The notes under the pieces: generated by a model
What the model was told of the DNA's origin: nothing
The model's database searches: none
The model's input: the letters and a program-made list of their open reading frames with translations, nothing else
Assembly (NCBI GenBank): GCA_015063235.1
Contig: SUSW01000009.1
Coordinates: 1-56,006, forward strand
From: Thermoplasmata archaeon
GTDB taxonomy: Archaea; Thermoplasmatota; Thermoplasmata; Methanomassiliicoccales; Methanomethylophilaceae
Length of the DNA: 56,006 bases
Direction of reading: 5' to 3'
Translations under genes and position numbers: made by a program
Shown here: positions 43,197 through 50,445 of the stretch, piece after piece
Position numbering within the stretch: the stretch's first letter is position 1
Layout of the letters: every line of letters begins with the position of its first letter

Positions 43197-44807
43197 TCAT
43201 CCGCTTTCCGAGATCTTCACCCTGCAATCCACCCTTTTGTGATAGCTGATCTTTACATTCTGCTGAGAATCGGCATCGACCCTGGCATCCGCTATCTCCG
43301 AAGTTTCGCCTTTCCTGCGTGCATATACGGATACCATAGGATTCTTTTTCCCATGCTCCTTACCTTTGATGTACAGGATGTATCCTCCGTCTGCCGGAAT
43401 CCAATCATCGCTATTGAAATCGGAGATGAATGAATCGTCCACTTCATCTGATGCATAGCTCTTTCCGTCCAAAAACTGCGTCATATATGCCGGAAGGTAC
43501 AGGATCCCGTCCGTATAGCTCAGGTTCTTTGGGGACACCACCACCGGCGTTTCCAGTTTCAGACCCTTACCTGAAATGAACATATCCAAAGACCTATGAT
43601 CCGTTGCACGCGAGGATTTGGACTCAATAGGACGGACCTTTTCACCGGCGGAAACTATGAAATCGATCTCGTAGAAATGCTTCTCATCCTCTTTCGTTTT
43701 GAAAGTATGGTAGAAAAGTTTGAATCCCATTGCCGTAAGTGCTTGGGCTGTAGCGTTCTCGTATACATACCCCAGATTGGCGGACAGCCTTCCGCTCACC
43801 AACTTGTCATAGATATGATTCTCCGAGAACTGCTTATCGTAGAAGCACAGGGTGACGAACATTCCTGTATCCTCTGTGTACATCTTGAAGAAATCATCAT
43901 CGACCGTTGTGGTTAGACCTACCTTGGGATCGTTGACATGACGGCATATCTGAACGGTCTGCGAGTCCTCCAGATTGAAGAACGATACCCTTTCCCTCCT
44001 TAGCCTTCTGTTGGATTCTGCTTTTGGGATCCTGTATCTTGTGGATTGGCTCGACAACTCGGAGGGTATGGCCAAGAACAGCCTTTCCAGCTTTCCGCTG
44101 GGATCCATCTTCCTGAAATCATCAAGATAGAGCTGGATGATCTCCCTCTTCACCTTGTCGATCTCCTGAAAGCTGCCGCCCGCTATGAATTTCAGAACGG
44201 CCTGAGGCATCCCGCCGACAGAGAGATACTCCCTGAAGAGCTTCATCATGTGATGATGGACATTGTCCTCCAGCTTGACCCTTTTCTCGTAGTACGGATA
44301 CAGGAGACGGAAGGTGTTGATGCCTTTGGCCCATAGGAATTCCTCGAAATCCAACGGATGGAGCTTCATCTTCTCCTCCTCCGACGGGATCATTATTCCT
44401 TTCACGTTCTTCTTTATGGATACCAGAGACCCCGTCTCGATGTAATCGTACCTTCCGTCCTGGACGAGGGCCTTGATGGCCTCCCTCGCTCTGGGGAACT
44501 TCTGTACCTCATCGAACACTATGACGGAATCCCTTTCCTTCAGCTCCTTGTTGTAATAGAGCTGCAGACCGCGGAAGAGGTCATCCAGATTGCTGAGGTC
44601 ATCGAACAGCCTCTTCACCTTGTTATCGGCTTTATAGAAATCCACTACTATGCAGGAAGCATACTCGTTCTTGGCAAATTCCGTGACGAGACTGGTTTTC
44701 CCCACCCTTCTAGCACCCTCGACGAGCATCGCTGTGGATCCGTTCGACCTTATCTTCCATTCTTTGAGGACATCGTATGCCTTACGCCTCAATATGACCT
44801 CTGTCAT
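43197..44807 (-). CDS. AAA (AAA_14/DUF4143) family ATPase, second paralog
   Basis: The 536-aa protein has Walker A GARRVGKT (31-38), Walker B SVIVFDEVQKF (D99, E100), ETGSLVSI, the DUF4143 mark SVGGMPQAVLKF and a nuclease-like patch (YEIDFIVS, IESKSS). The C-terminal extra domain (DWIPADGGYILYI...H) is shared with the 532-aa protein at 2005, though overall identity is low. The gene is preceded by a five-copy 33-bp array (44832-44986) whose core sequence differs from the array of the other paralog. The TATA and start codon lie within 30 bp of the array. Confidence 0.85.
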   Translation of the reverse strand: MTEVILRRKAYDVLKEWKIRSNGSTAMLVEGARRVGKTSLVTEFAKNEYASCIVVDFYKADNKVKRLFDDLSNLDDLFRGLQLYYNKELKERDSVIVFDEVQKFPRAREAIKALVQDGRYDYIETGSLVSIKKNVKGIMIPSEEEKMKLHPLDFEEFLWAKGINTFRLLYPYYEKRVKLEDNVHHHMMKLFREYLSVGGMPQAVLKFIAGGSFQEIDKVKREIIQLYLDDFRKMDPSGKLERLFLAIPSELSSQSTRYRIPKAESNRRLRRERVSFFNLEDSQTVQICRHVNDPKVGLTTTVDDDFFKMYTEDTGMFVTLCFYDKQFSENHIYDKLVSGRLSANLGYVYENATAQALTAMGFKLFYHTFKTKEDEKHFYEIDFIVSAGEKVRPIESKSSRATDHRSLDMFISGKGLKLETPVVVSPKNLSYTDGILYLPAYMTQFLDGKSYASDEVDDSFISDFNSDDWIPADGGYILYIKGKEHGKKNPMVSVYARRKGETSEIADARVDADSQQNVKISYHKRVDCRVKISESG

Positions 44808-44831
44808 AACAATATGTATGGATACTACATA

Positions 44832-44986
44832 TTTGTACGTTTCCCAGCTATTTATGAAGTCGAATTTGTACGTTTCCCAGCTATTTCAAATTCAATTTTT
44901 GTACGTTTCCCAGCTATTTCAAATTCAGTTTTTGTACGTTTCCCAGCTATTTATGAAGCTGAATTTGTACGTTTCCCAGCTATTTT
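44832..44986 (-). repeat. Five-copy array with exact 33-bp period at ATPase promoter
   Basis: A 22-bp unit TTTGTACGTTTCCCAGCTATTT repeats with GTACGT at 44835, 44868, 44901, 44934 and 44967, that is four spacings of exactly 33. The 11-bp linkers come in two kinds: outer linkers 1 and 4 (ATGAAG...GAA) and inner linkers 2 and 3 (CAAATTCA.TT). TGAATTTG in the outer kind is the reverse complement of CAAATTCA in the inner kind. In the ATPase sense each unit reads GGGAAACGTACAAA. It is too short and linkers too similar for a CRISPR. Confidence 0.9.
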
Positions 44987-45159
44987 CAGATGCATGGTGT
45001 TACCAATTATCAATATGAATCTGCGATCAACATACAATTGTATGGAAACAACAGAATATCTTTCCAATCTGTCGATGAACGACGGATCATCCTACACGAA
45101 TAAAAATTATCGATGGCCAAGATAGAACTGCTGGCTATCATCGATCCATATTGAATAAA

Positions 45160-45177
45160 GGCCCCCTTCCGGGGGCC
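45160..45177 (-). terminator. Adhesin 3' hairpin, copy 3, beside an adhesin relic
   Basis: GGCCCCC-GGAA-GGGGGCC on the minus strand. The loop differs from the other copies but is still GNRA. CTTTATTC follows. The rest of 44987-45159 shows no gene. Confidence 0.6.
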
Positions 45178-45226
45178 TGTTTGTCTTCGGGTTCCTGTCC
45201 CCCGCCTTATTTCCAACCGATGGAAC

Positions 45227-45346
45227 TCATCTCAGTCTAAGGAACATGATCACGGCCAAGATCCCTATCAGCACCACCAGCACGATGAGCAGGATGTTGA
45301 TCAGCGACAGTCCGGACTCGCTACCTGGCTCGGGGGTCGAATGTGC
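45227..45346 (-). pseudogene. C-terminal relic of an adhesin-like gene
   Basis: About 38 codons encode the stalk end, membrane helix and basic tail of an adhesin-like protein (TPEPGSESGLSL, then INILLIVLVVLIGILAVIMF, ending LRLR). The frame is cut by TAG just upstream at 45347, where an acetolactate decarboxylase fragment begins in another frame. The 3' hairpin at 45160 is retained. Confidence 0.75.
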
Positions 45347-45461
45347 CTAATCCTATGTCACCGTGCCTCTTCAGTTCGGAGATGGGTAGATGGCCCTCGT
45401 AATCCCTTTGGCAGAGAGCCTGGAGAAGGGATACCTGGAAGAGCGTCATGCCGTCTGACAT
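45321..45461 (-). pseudogene. N-terminal relic of acetolactate decarboxylase
   Basis: ATG 45461 opens 46 codons whose residues 6-42 (LFQVSLLQALCQRDYEGHLP, then ISELKRHGDIGLGTFD) match the start of alpha-acetolactate decarboxylase, which makes acetoin from acetolactate. Just after GTFD the similarity ends and the DNA becomes adhesin relic, so a deletion fused the two genes. The full enzyme is about 240 aa; only a sixth remains. The 45462-45690 gap shows nothing else. Confidence 0.7.
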
Positions 45462-45690
45462 GCATGCTCATCCGCTCTTACTATGTTAATTGTTTGCTGA
45501 TGATGAAATGTGAGCTAAGGGCTGAGGACGTAAGGTCTTCGTGATTAATCATCAGGAACTTCAGCACGATCCAAGGTTTTGAGAACTGGTAGAGGATGCC
45601 CATCCACCCGGATTCTTAACCAATGCCGCCCTCATCCACATTATCAGATTCTAAATACGGTTTGCACACTACTGATAACTGGAGATTGCG

Positions 45691-46029
45691 ATGAGCTTCG
45701 GGACCGTTATGGATTATCAAGATTGCCACGTATCCGATGAATACACCATATCAGATCTGAGATCTATGGTCGGCATATATGCCCCTTCTTACGGATTTTT
45801 AAAGGTATTCCTGTTCGGTTCCCGTGCACGCGGCGATTATCGCGATGAAAGCGATTACGACTTCTGTGTGGTCCCGGGAGAGGATACGGACCTATTATCC
45901 CTGGGCGGTTTCCTCATGGATATGGAGGATAACCTGGGCAAAGGGGTCAGCGTGGTCTCCCAGAATGGTATGAAACCTTCATTCCTGGACAGCATCAAGC
46001 CTGACATGAGGTTGCTCTATGAAGCCTGA
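45691..46029 (+). CDS. mntA: MntA-type minimal nucleotidyltransferase antitoxin
   Basis: The 112-aa product has the nucleotidyltransferase motif FGSRARGDYRDESDYDF (GS at 43-44, metal Asp 55 and 57). In MntA-HepT systems this enzyme neutralises the HepT RNase by adding AMP to a tyrosine near its active site. The partner gene starts inside its 3' end (11-bp overlap). The antitoxin looks intact although the toxin is broken. Confidence 0.82.
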   Translation: MSFGTVMDYQDCHVSDEYTISDLRSMVGIYAPSYGFLKVFLFGSRARGDYRDESDYDFCVVPGEDTDLLSLGGFLMDMEDNLGKGVSVVSQNGMKPSFLDSIKPDMRLLYEA

Positions 46030-46378
46030 AATCGATACTCTCCAGAACATTATCGGATACTGCGAGGCCATCTGAGACGATAGGCGGTTCTTCGGTGACG
46101 ATCTGGAGCACTACCTTGATGACAGCCGCTATCAGCGTTCGGTGACATTCTCACTCTTCCAGATAGGAGAGAAGATGAAGAATCTCCGTAAGAATTTCGG
46201 TGGAAGGTACGACACCATCTATTGGAAGAAGATTGCCGGTCTGAGGGATGTGATAGGGCATGGTTACGACTCCATCGATCATGAGATAACATGGAAGGTT
46301 GTTGTCAAAGACATGCCCGAATTAAAAGCAATCTGTAAAAATGTAATCAAAGAATTACAACAGGCACCGGATGATTAA
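46019..46378 (+). pseudogene. hepT: HepT-family RNase toxin with in-frame TGA
   Basis: ATG 46019 starts a HepT-like frame (PEIDTLQNIIGYCEAI), which meets TGA at 46073-46075 (codon 19). The same frame then continues to the natural end, including FSLFQIGEKMKNL and the RNase motif R-x4-H-x-Y (RDVIGHGY). A CGA-to-TGA change would explain it. A shorter product from GTG 46142 (78 aa) keeps the motif but lacks the first helices. The 46379-46530 gap has nothing. Confidence 0.75.
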
Positions 46379-46530
46379 ACATTCAGCCTTTACCCCCATT
46401 TATTGTTGCAACAATCCGACTATTCACTTGACTCGACGGGGATCAGATTCCCTTTGAGAATGACGAAAAATACAAAGAATCCAATGTACTTCATCAGTTA
46501 TTGTTTGGATGTCTGGCCTATTAGTCTGAA

Positions 46531-47565
46531 TCAATCCTCGGGATTCTCTCCAGCAGCTCTCATCTCTCTTATCAATAATGGGATGCTGCTACCGATACGG
46601 CCCTTAAGTTCACAAGACCGTCTAGTGTAGCCATTCTCGTCTGCAGCATTTATTGCTTTAAGTATCGGTCTGCAATCACCATCTTTGCCAGTGAAAACAG
46701 CCTTATCCAGGCTGTGCTTGTTGTAACCGGGGATGTATTTGGACAGCATCCGTTCAGAGTACCTTCTATCAGAATCGTCCTTTGGATTCTCCAGCATTTC
46801 TTCCTCATCAAAGCGTATATCATCCAGATGCAACAACAGCCAGAATTCGAATGCTGGATTCGTTAGATATACCGAAATCCCACTTCCTTCAAAGCACCTC
46901 ATGAGGATATCAAAATAGCTGCTTTCTGATTCTCCTTCTCTGAGCCTGTATGCATCGGAATGGTGATCTCTGTCAATAATAACGCAAAATCTGTCTTCGG
47001 CTATGTCTTTTTCTTCCAGATTGTGCCTGTCCGGATTGGTGAGCAGGGTAGCGGCCCTCTTATACTGAGGAAATGCTGTTTTTAGGGACCTCCTTACTAT
47101 AGAAAGCGCTTCGGAAGTGTCTGTTATGATCCCTTTGCTGCACAGTTCCTCTTCGATTTTTTCCAATAGACCCTGTTCAATGTCAGCGATGCCTGAATCC
47201 AGATCTTTTACGAATCTATCGTACTCTTTGTTCGCAAGTGAAGGAGGTGCATCATTCAGCACCCTTTTCCTGAACTCCATCAGCACCTGTTGGATAAAGA
47301 GCTTAGGAGTGAAATCTCCCAGAAGGGATCTTCTGAAATCATGCATCCTGTCCATGATCCACCTGGGGTCAGTGGAATCCTTGTCTTCTTTGAATCTGTA
47401 AAGACGTATGCAGTCCACGCTGTCATCTATTCCTATCTTGGATCTATTGTCCTTGATTATCCCGAAATACGTGGCTTCGTTATCCCCTTCGAATGCAAGG
47501 TAGAACCATCTTTCTGAGCGCCTTCCATCACGTCCCGCGATGCCCCTGCGGTCCAGTTGATACAT
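46531..47565 (-). CDS. RloB-family protein (AbiLii-like effector)
   Basis: The 344-aa product has RloB features: FEGDNEATYF near the start, FCVIIDRDHHSD in the middle and LTNPAFEFWLLLHLDD, typical of this TOPRIM-like, possibly nuclease family. The ATG at 47565 lies 4 bp after the stop of the AAA15 ATPase, with GGTGA 5 nt before it; the longer open frame to 47637 is rejected. RloB beside an AAA15 ATPase is the organisation of the AbiL abortive-infection system. The specific anti-phage role here is inferred from that pairing. Confidence 0.8.
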   Translation of the reverse strand: MYQLDRRGIAGRDGRRSERWFYLAFEGDNEATYFGIIKDNRSKIGIDDSVDCIRLYRFKEDKDSTDPRWIMDRMHDFRRSLLGDFTPKLFIQQVLMEFRKRVLNDAPPSLANKEYDRFVKDLDSGIADIEQGLLEKIEEELCSKGIITDTSEALSIVRRSLKTAFPQYKRAATLLTNPDRHNLEEKDIAEDRFCVIIDRDHHSDAYRLREGESESSYFDILMRCFEGSGISVYLTNPAFEFWLLLHLDDIRFDEEEMLENPKDDSDRRYSERMLSKYIPGYNKHSLDKAVFTGKDGDCRPILKAINAADENGYTRRSCELKGRIGSSIPLLIREMRAAGENPED

Positions 47566-47569
47566 ATTA

Positions 47570-48844
47570 TCACCACTCGTCAAACAGAGGAAGTGCACCG
47601 TAACGGCCGGAAAGATAGTTCCTATCAAGAGCAACATCGGACCTAGGCTGGAATTCGGATAAAGAATACAATTCTGATTCTCCCTTCTCCTTATCTATGA
47701 ACCAAATCTCATCCATTCTGAAGAGGGACAGGGTCATCAACAGTATCTGGTGAGTCGCTATAATCAGCTGGATACGGTCGTCCTCATGAGTAGCGAAGAA
47801 CAGCTCTATGAATCTCTTGGCGAGGAGCGGATGCATGCTGTGGCCGAACTCGTCGATCACATACGTTATATCCGAATCATCCTCAGCAAGCATTGGAGAA
47901 TAAAGCAAAGTTTCGATGGTACCCGCCGATTCATCGGAAAGGTTGAAAAGGGAATCGGTAGAGTCGTGCGCGAACTTCATCCTATATCCTGTATAGGAAT
48001 CGCCGTTCCTCTCCAAACACAGATCCGCCATGGCTAGACTCTTCATACCAAATTCCTTCATGTATCTGGTACCGGTTTCCACAAATTGCTTAGGAATGTT
48101 CTCATCGATCTCGAATCTGGTACCCTGCATATCCGGGATGAGGTGCTTCAGTATGCTTGAACTGTTGAGCATCTCCTCTTTGGTCTGCACATTGCCGGAG
48201 TTGATGATCAGCTTTTGGTCAAACCAATTTCTGACATCGGTGAATACTCTGAGATTAGAACTCTCTGGATATTTCTTCTTGAAACTGAGCATGAATATCA
48301 GTGTGGCCTGCGTGCTGACATCCATATCGGATACGTTGCCTTCCAACTTGCTATACTCTTCTGGACTGAAGAATTCTTGATTGAAGGATATTTCTTCTTT
48401 CCCGTTCCTTTCGAATATCTTTGTGAAACGATCTTCCTCTAGATGTCCTTCGTACAGAGATTCGCTGATAAGCTTGTGCTCGTTCAGTGTTACTTGGAGG
48501 TCGTACCTGTAGCATCTGCCTTCTGTCTCGAATATGTATCCGAAGGATGTAGGTCTCGTACGGTTATTTTCGTCGATACGGCAGTACATGTCAGCAATGG
48601 ATGTATCGGACTGGTTCCCCATGGGGTTGTCTGAGAGCACTAGTGTTCTGGATACGTCTAGAGCATCTATGAATGAGGTCTTGCCTCCGGAGTTGGTCCC
48701 GTAAATGGCAGCACCTTTGAGTACGTCGTTGCCGGCGAACCTCATGAGGTGTTCCTTCTTCTTTTGGACATTGCCTTTGAACATTGTGAGTTTGCTCGGT
48801 CTGTTGAATGATTTGAAGTTGTCTACAGTGAATGATAGAAGCAT
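47570..48844 (-). CDS. AAA15 (RloA/AbiLi-like) ATPase
   Basis: The 424-aa ABC/SMC-type ATPase begins with LLSFTVDNFKSF and has Walker A GTNSGGKT (49-56), signature LSDESAGT, Walker B TYVIDEFGHSMHP and a switch His in IATHQ. The family (OLD-like overcoming-lysogenisation ATPases) works as a sensor or motor paired with a nuclease-like effector. It is followed by an RloB gene in the same operon. It is intact and starts at ATG 48844; an AT-rich promoter (ATATATTTAAAATTAATT) lies just upstream. Confidence 0.85.
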   Translation of the reverse strand: MLLSFTVDNFKSFNRPSKLTMFKGNVQKKKEHLMRFAGNDVLKGAAIYGTNSGGKTSFIDALDVSRTLVLSDNPMGNQSDTSIADMYCRIDENNRTRPTSFGYIFETEGRCYRYDLQVTLNEHKLISESLYEGHLEEDRFTKIFERNGKEEISFNQEFFSPEEYSKLEGNVSDMDVSTQATLIFMLSFKKKYPESSNLRVFTDVRNWFDQKLIINSGNVQTKEEMLNSSSILKHLIPDMQGTRFEIDENIPKQFVETGTRYMKEFGMKSLAMADLCLERNGDSYTGYRMKFAHDSTDSLFNLSDESAGTIETLLYSPMLAEDDSDITYVIDEFGHSMHPLLAKRFIELFFATHEDDRIQLIIATHQILLMTLSLFRMDEIWFIDKEKGESELYSLSEFQPRSDVALDRNYLSGRYGALPLFDEW

Positions 48845-48924
48845 AGGAGCACCATTACGTACAATTCGATTTTATGATAAAAGATATATTTAAAATTAAT
48901 TAAGAATGTTTCGATTTATATAAA

Positions 48925-49440
48925 AAAAACTGGCCTCTGAGTTGAAAACGTGGTCTGTCAATTGAGATGTTACCACACAAACACAACGAACAGACCAGTT
49001 CGTTCACTATCAACCAACCTAATTAACTTTCCCACTGGTCCGAGACCTGTGCGCGTGTGGTCTTTAAAAAAGGAGACAGACCATATGTTGGCAATAGGAA
49101 TGGATGTCCATTCGTCCAAAACGACGGCTTACGCCGTCCCTTTGGACGATTGGGCCTGGAAATATGCGCGATATGCGATGATTTCAACAGAAGCTTCAAG
49201 ACTTTCTACAGCGACCGTCCCGGTTACGCCAAGGTGGCTTCGTTCCTCGATGGGATAGAACATTGCATCCTGATCGAGAACTCCACCAAATCGCATGAGG
49301 TCTTCTGGATGATGTCCGACCTCGACCTAACGGTCGTGGTCGCCCATGCCACGGACCTCTTCAGGATTACAAAATCGGTGAAGAAGACGGATCAGCTTCT
49401 TCTCTGCACTGTCCCCTTCGACGATGTACAGCACCCTGCG
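48925..49440 (+). mobile_element. Truncated IS110-family element
   Basis: It contains a left noncoding end of about 160 bp (48925-49084) and the first third of the transposase. In IS110 elements the left noncoding end encodes the bridge RNA. Here short stems are visible: GTGGT/ACCAC, CGAAC/GTTCG and GGTC/GACC. The right part of the element is missing; the sequence stops being transposase-like where the next gene's 3' end begins. Confidence 0.65.
49085..49440 (+). pseudogene. IS110-family transposase, frameshifted N-terminal fragment
   Basis: ATG 49085 gives IGMDVHSSKTTAYAVPLDD, the DEDD-nuclease start of IS110 transposases. A frameshift near 49160-49180 moves to another frame that continues DFNRSFKTFYS, FLDGIEHCILIENSTKSHEV, VVVAHATDLFRITKSVKKTD. 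The KTD motif is followed by degraded sequence, and the catalytic C-terminal part is absent. It cannot be active. Confidence 0.75.
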
Positions 49441-49441
49441 C

Positions 49442-50353
49442 TCACTCATCGAACTCTCCGCCGCGGTACAGGTTCTGCAGGCTGTTGCCTTCCCTTATTT
49501 CCCTATCACTGATCTTCGAATCTATGCTGCTGTTATAGAATGATGCGAGATCCTTAGCCTTCCTGAGACTGTCGCTGTTAGGATTCAGGAGCCCTTTGAG
49601 ATCCCTTTTCATGAATAGTCCAAGGATGCAGACTGCGGATGAGATGAGTGTTGTGCACAGAAATATTGCCGTCAGAATGAAGATATGCCTTTCCAAATCC
49701 CTGAGTATCAGATTGGCACCTATCGTCAGCATGACTCCGCTGACCACTAGAAGCATATTCAGTCTCTGTATAGAACGGTCATAATCTAGAATTGCTTCGT
49801 TCATCGCATGGTCTGCAACAAGATTGTCCTGCTCCAGGATCTTCACTATAATCTCATCATCTGTTTCAGCCATACCGGTTTCCTCCAATAATAAGGACTT
49901 ATCAATTCGGTTTCCGATCCTGCCCTTAAAGATTGCAGGTTCCAGGTTTCCATCTAAACAGATTTCGATGCTTTCAACGCTATCAAGAAGTCTGTCTAAA
50001 TACCATCTCAAATCTCCAACCTCTTTTGAAAAGTCATCTTTTTGCGTAGAATCTGTTATACTTGAATACAGAATCTCGACAGCGGTATCGTAACAGCCTT
50101 CGTAGATAGCTCTTTTATCTTCTTCCACTCCGTCCGGGTTGAATGCGATGATGTAGCAGTCGCTTTTGCATTCTTGTTCCAATTTACAAAGCCATTCCGG
50201 ACTTGGTGTTTCCAATTCCATCATATGCTGCTGAAGAAGATTTCCCGCCAGACTATCGATAAGAGGACAAAGTGAACCTGACAATTCCTTTGTTTTCTTC
50301 CCATTATACTCATGATCCTTTGAGAAAACTGCTGTTGAGATGATGTGTGACAT
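49442..50353 (-). CDS. Hypothetical protein with two membrane helices
   Basis: The 303-aa product is not recognised. The first 190 residues are soluble, acidic and probably helical. Two hydrophobic helices follow (LNMLLVVSGVMLTIGANLIL and FILTAIFLCTTLISSAVCILGLF), then a cytosolic tail. The layout, a sensor-like domain followed by a two-helix hairpin, resembles membrane effectors of defence systems, but no motif proves it. It abuts the IS110 relic, so its last few residues could have been altered by the rearrangement. Confidence 0.55.
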   Translation of the reverse strand: MSHIISTAVFSKDHEYNGKKTKELSGSLCPLIDSLAGNLLQQHMMELETPSPEWLCKLEQECKSDCYIIAFNPDGVEEDKRAIYEGCYDTAVEILYSSITDSTQKDDFSKEVGDLRWYLDRLLDSVESIEICLDGNLEPAIFKGRIGNRIDKSLLLEETGMAETDDEIIVKILEQDNLVADHAMNEAILDYDRSIQRLNMLLVVSGVMLTIGANLILRDLERHIFILTAIFLCTTLISSAVCILGLFMKRDLKGLLNPNSDSLRKAKDLASFYNSSIDSKISDREIREGNSLQNLYRGGEFDE

Positions 50354-50369
50354 AATTCCTCACATTAAT

Positions 50370-50387
50370 GGCCCCCTTTCGGGGGCC
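50370..50387 (-). terminator. Adhesin 3' hairpin, copy 4
   Basis: GGCCCCC-GAAA-GGGGGCC on the minus strand, 58 bp after the adhesin-3 stop. It lies only 16 bp upstream of the next leftward gene's ATG. Confidence 0.65.
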
Positions 50388-50445
50388 TGTTTATGTTTAG
50401 GTTCTTAGTGTTACTTCTTCCTCGTTGGTGTTACTCTCTTTCCGT

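Noticed and set aside
44832-44986. CRISPR-like appearance of the array
   Set aside because: Linkers are only 11 bp and fall into two near-identical classes. There are no cas genes in the window.
44358-45125. A 255-aa + strand frame with an 11-residue repeat (FVRFPAI...)
   Set aside because: It is antisense to the ATPase gene and then runs through the 33-bp array. The 11-aa periodicity is a by-product of a 33-bp DNA repeat, since 33 is a multiple of three.
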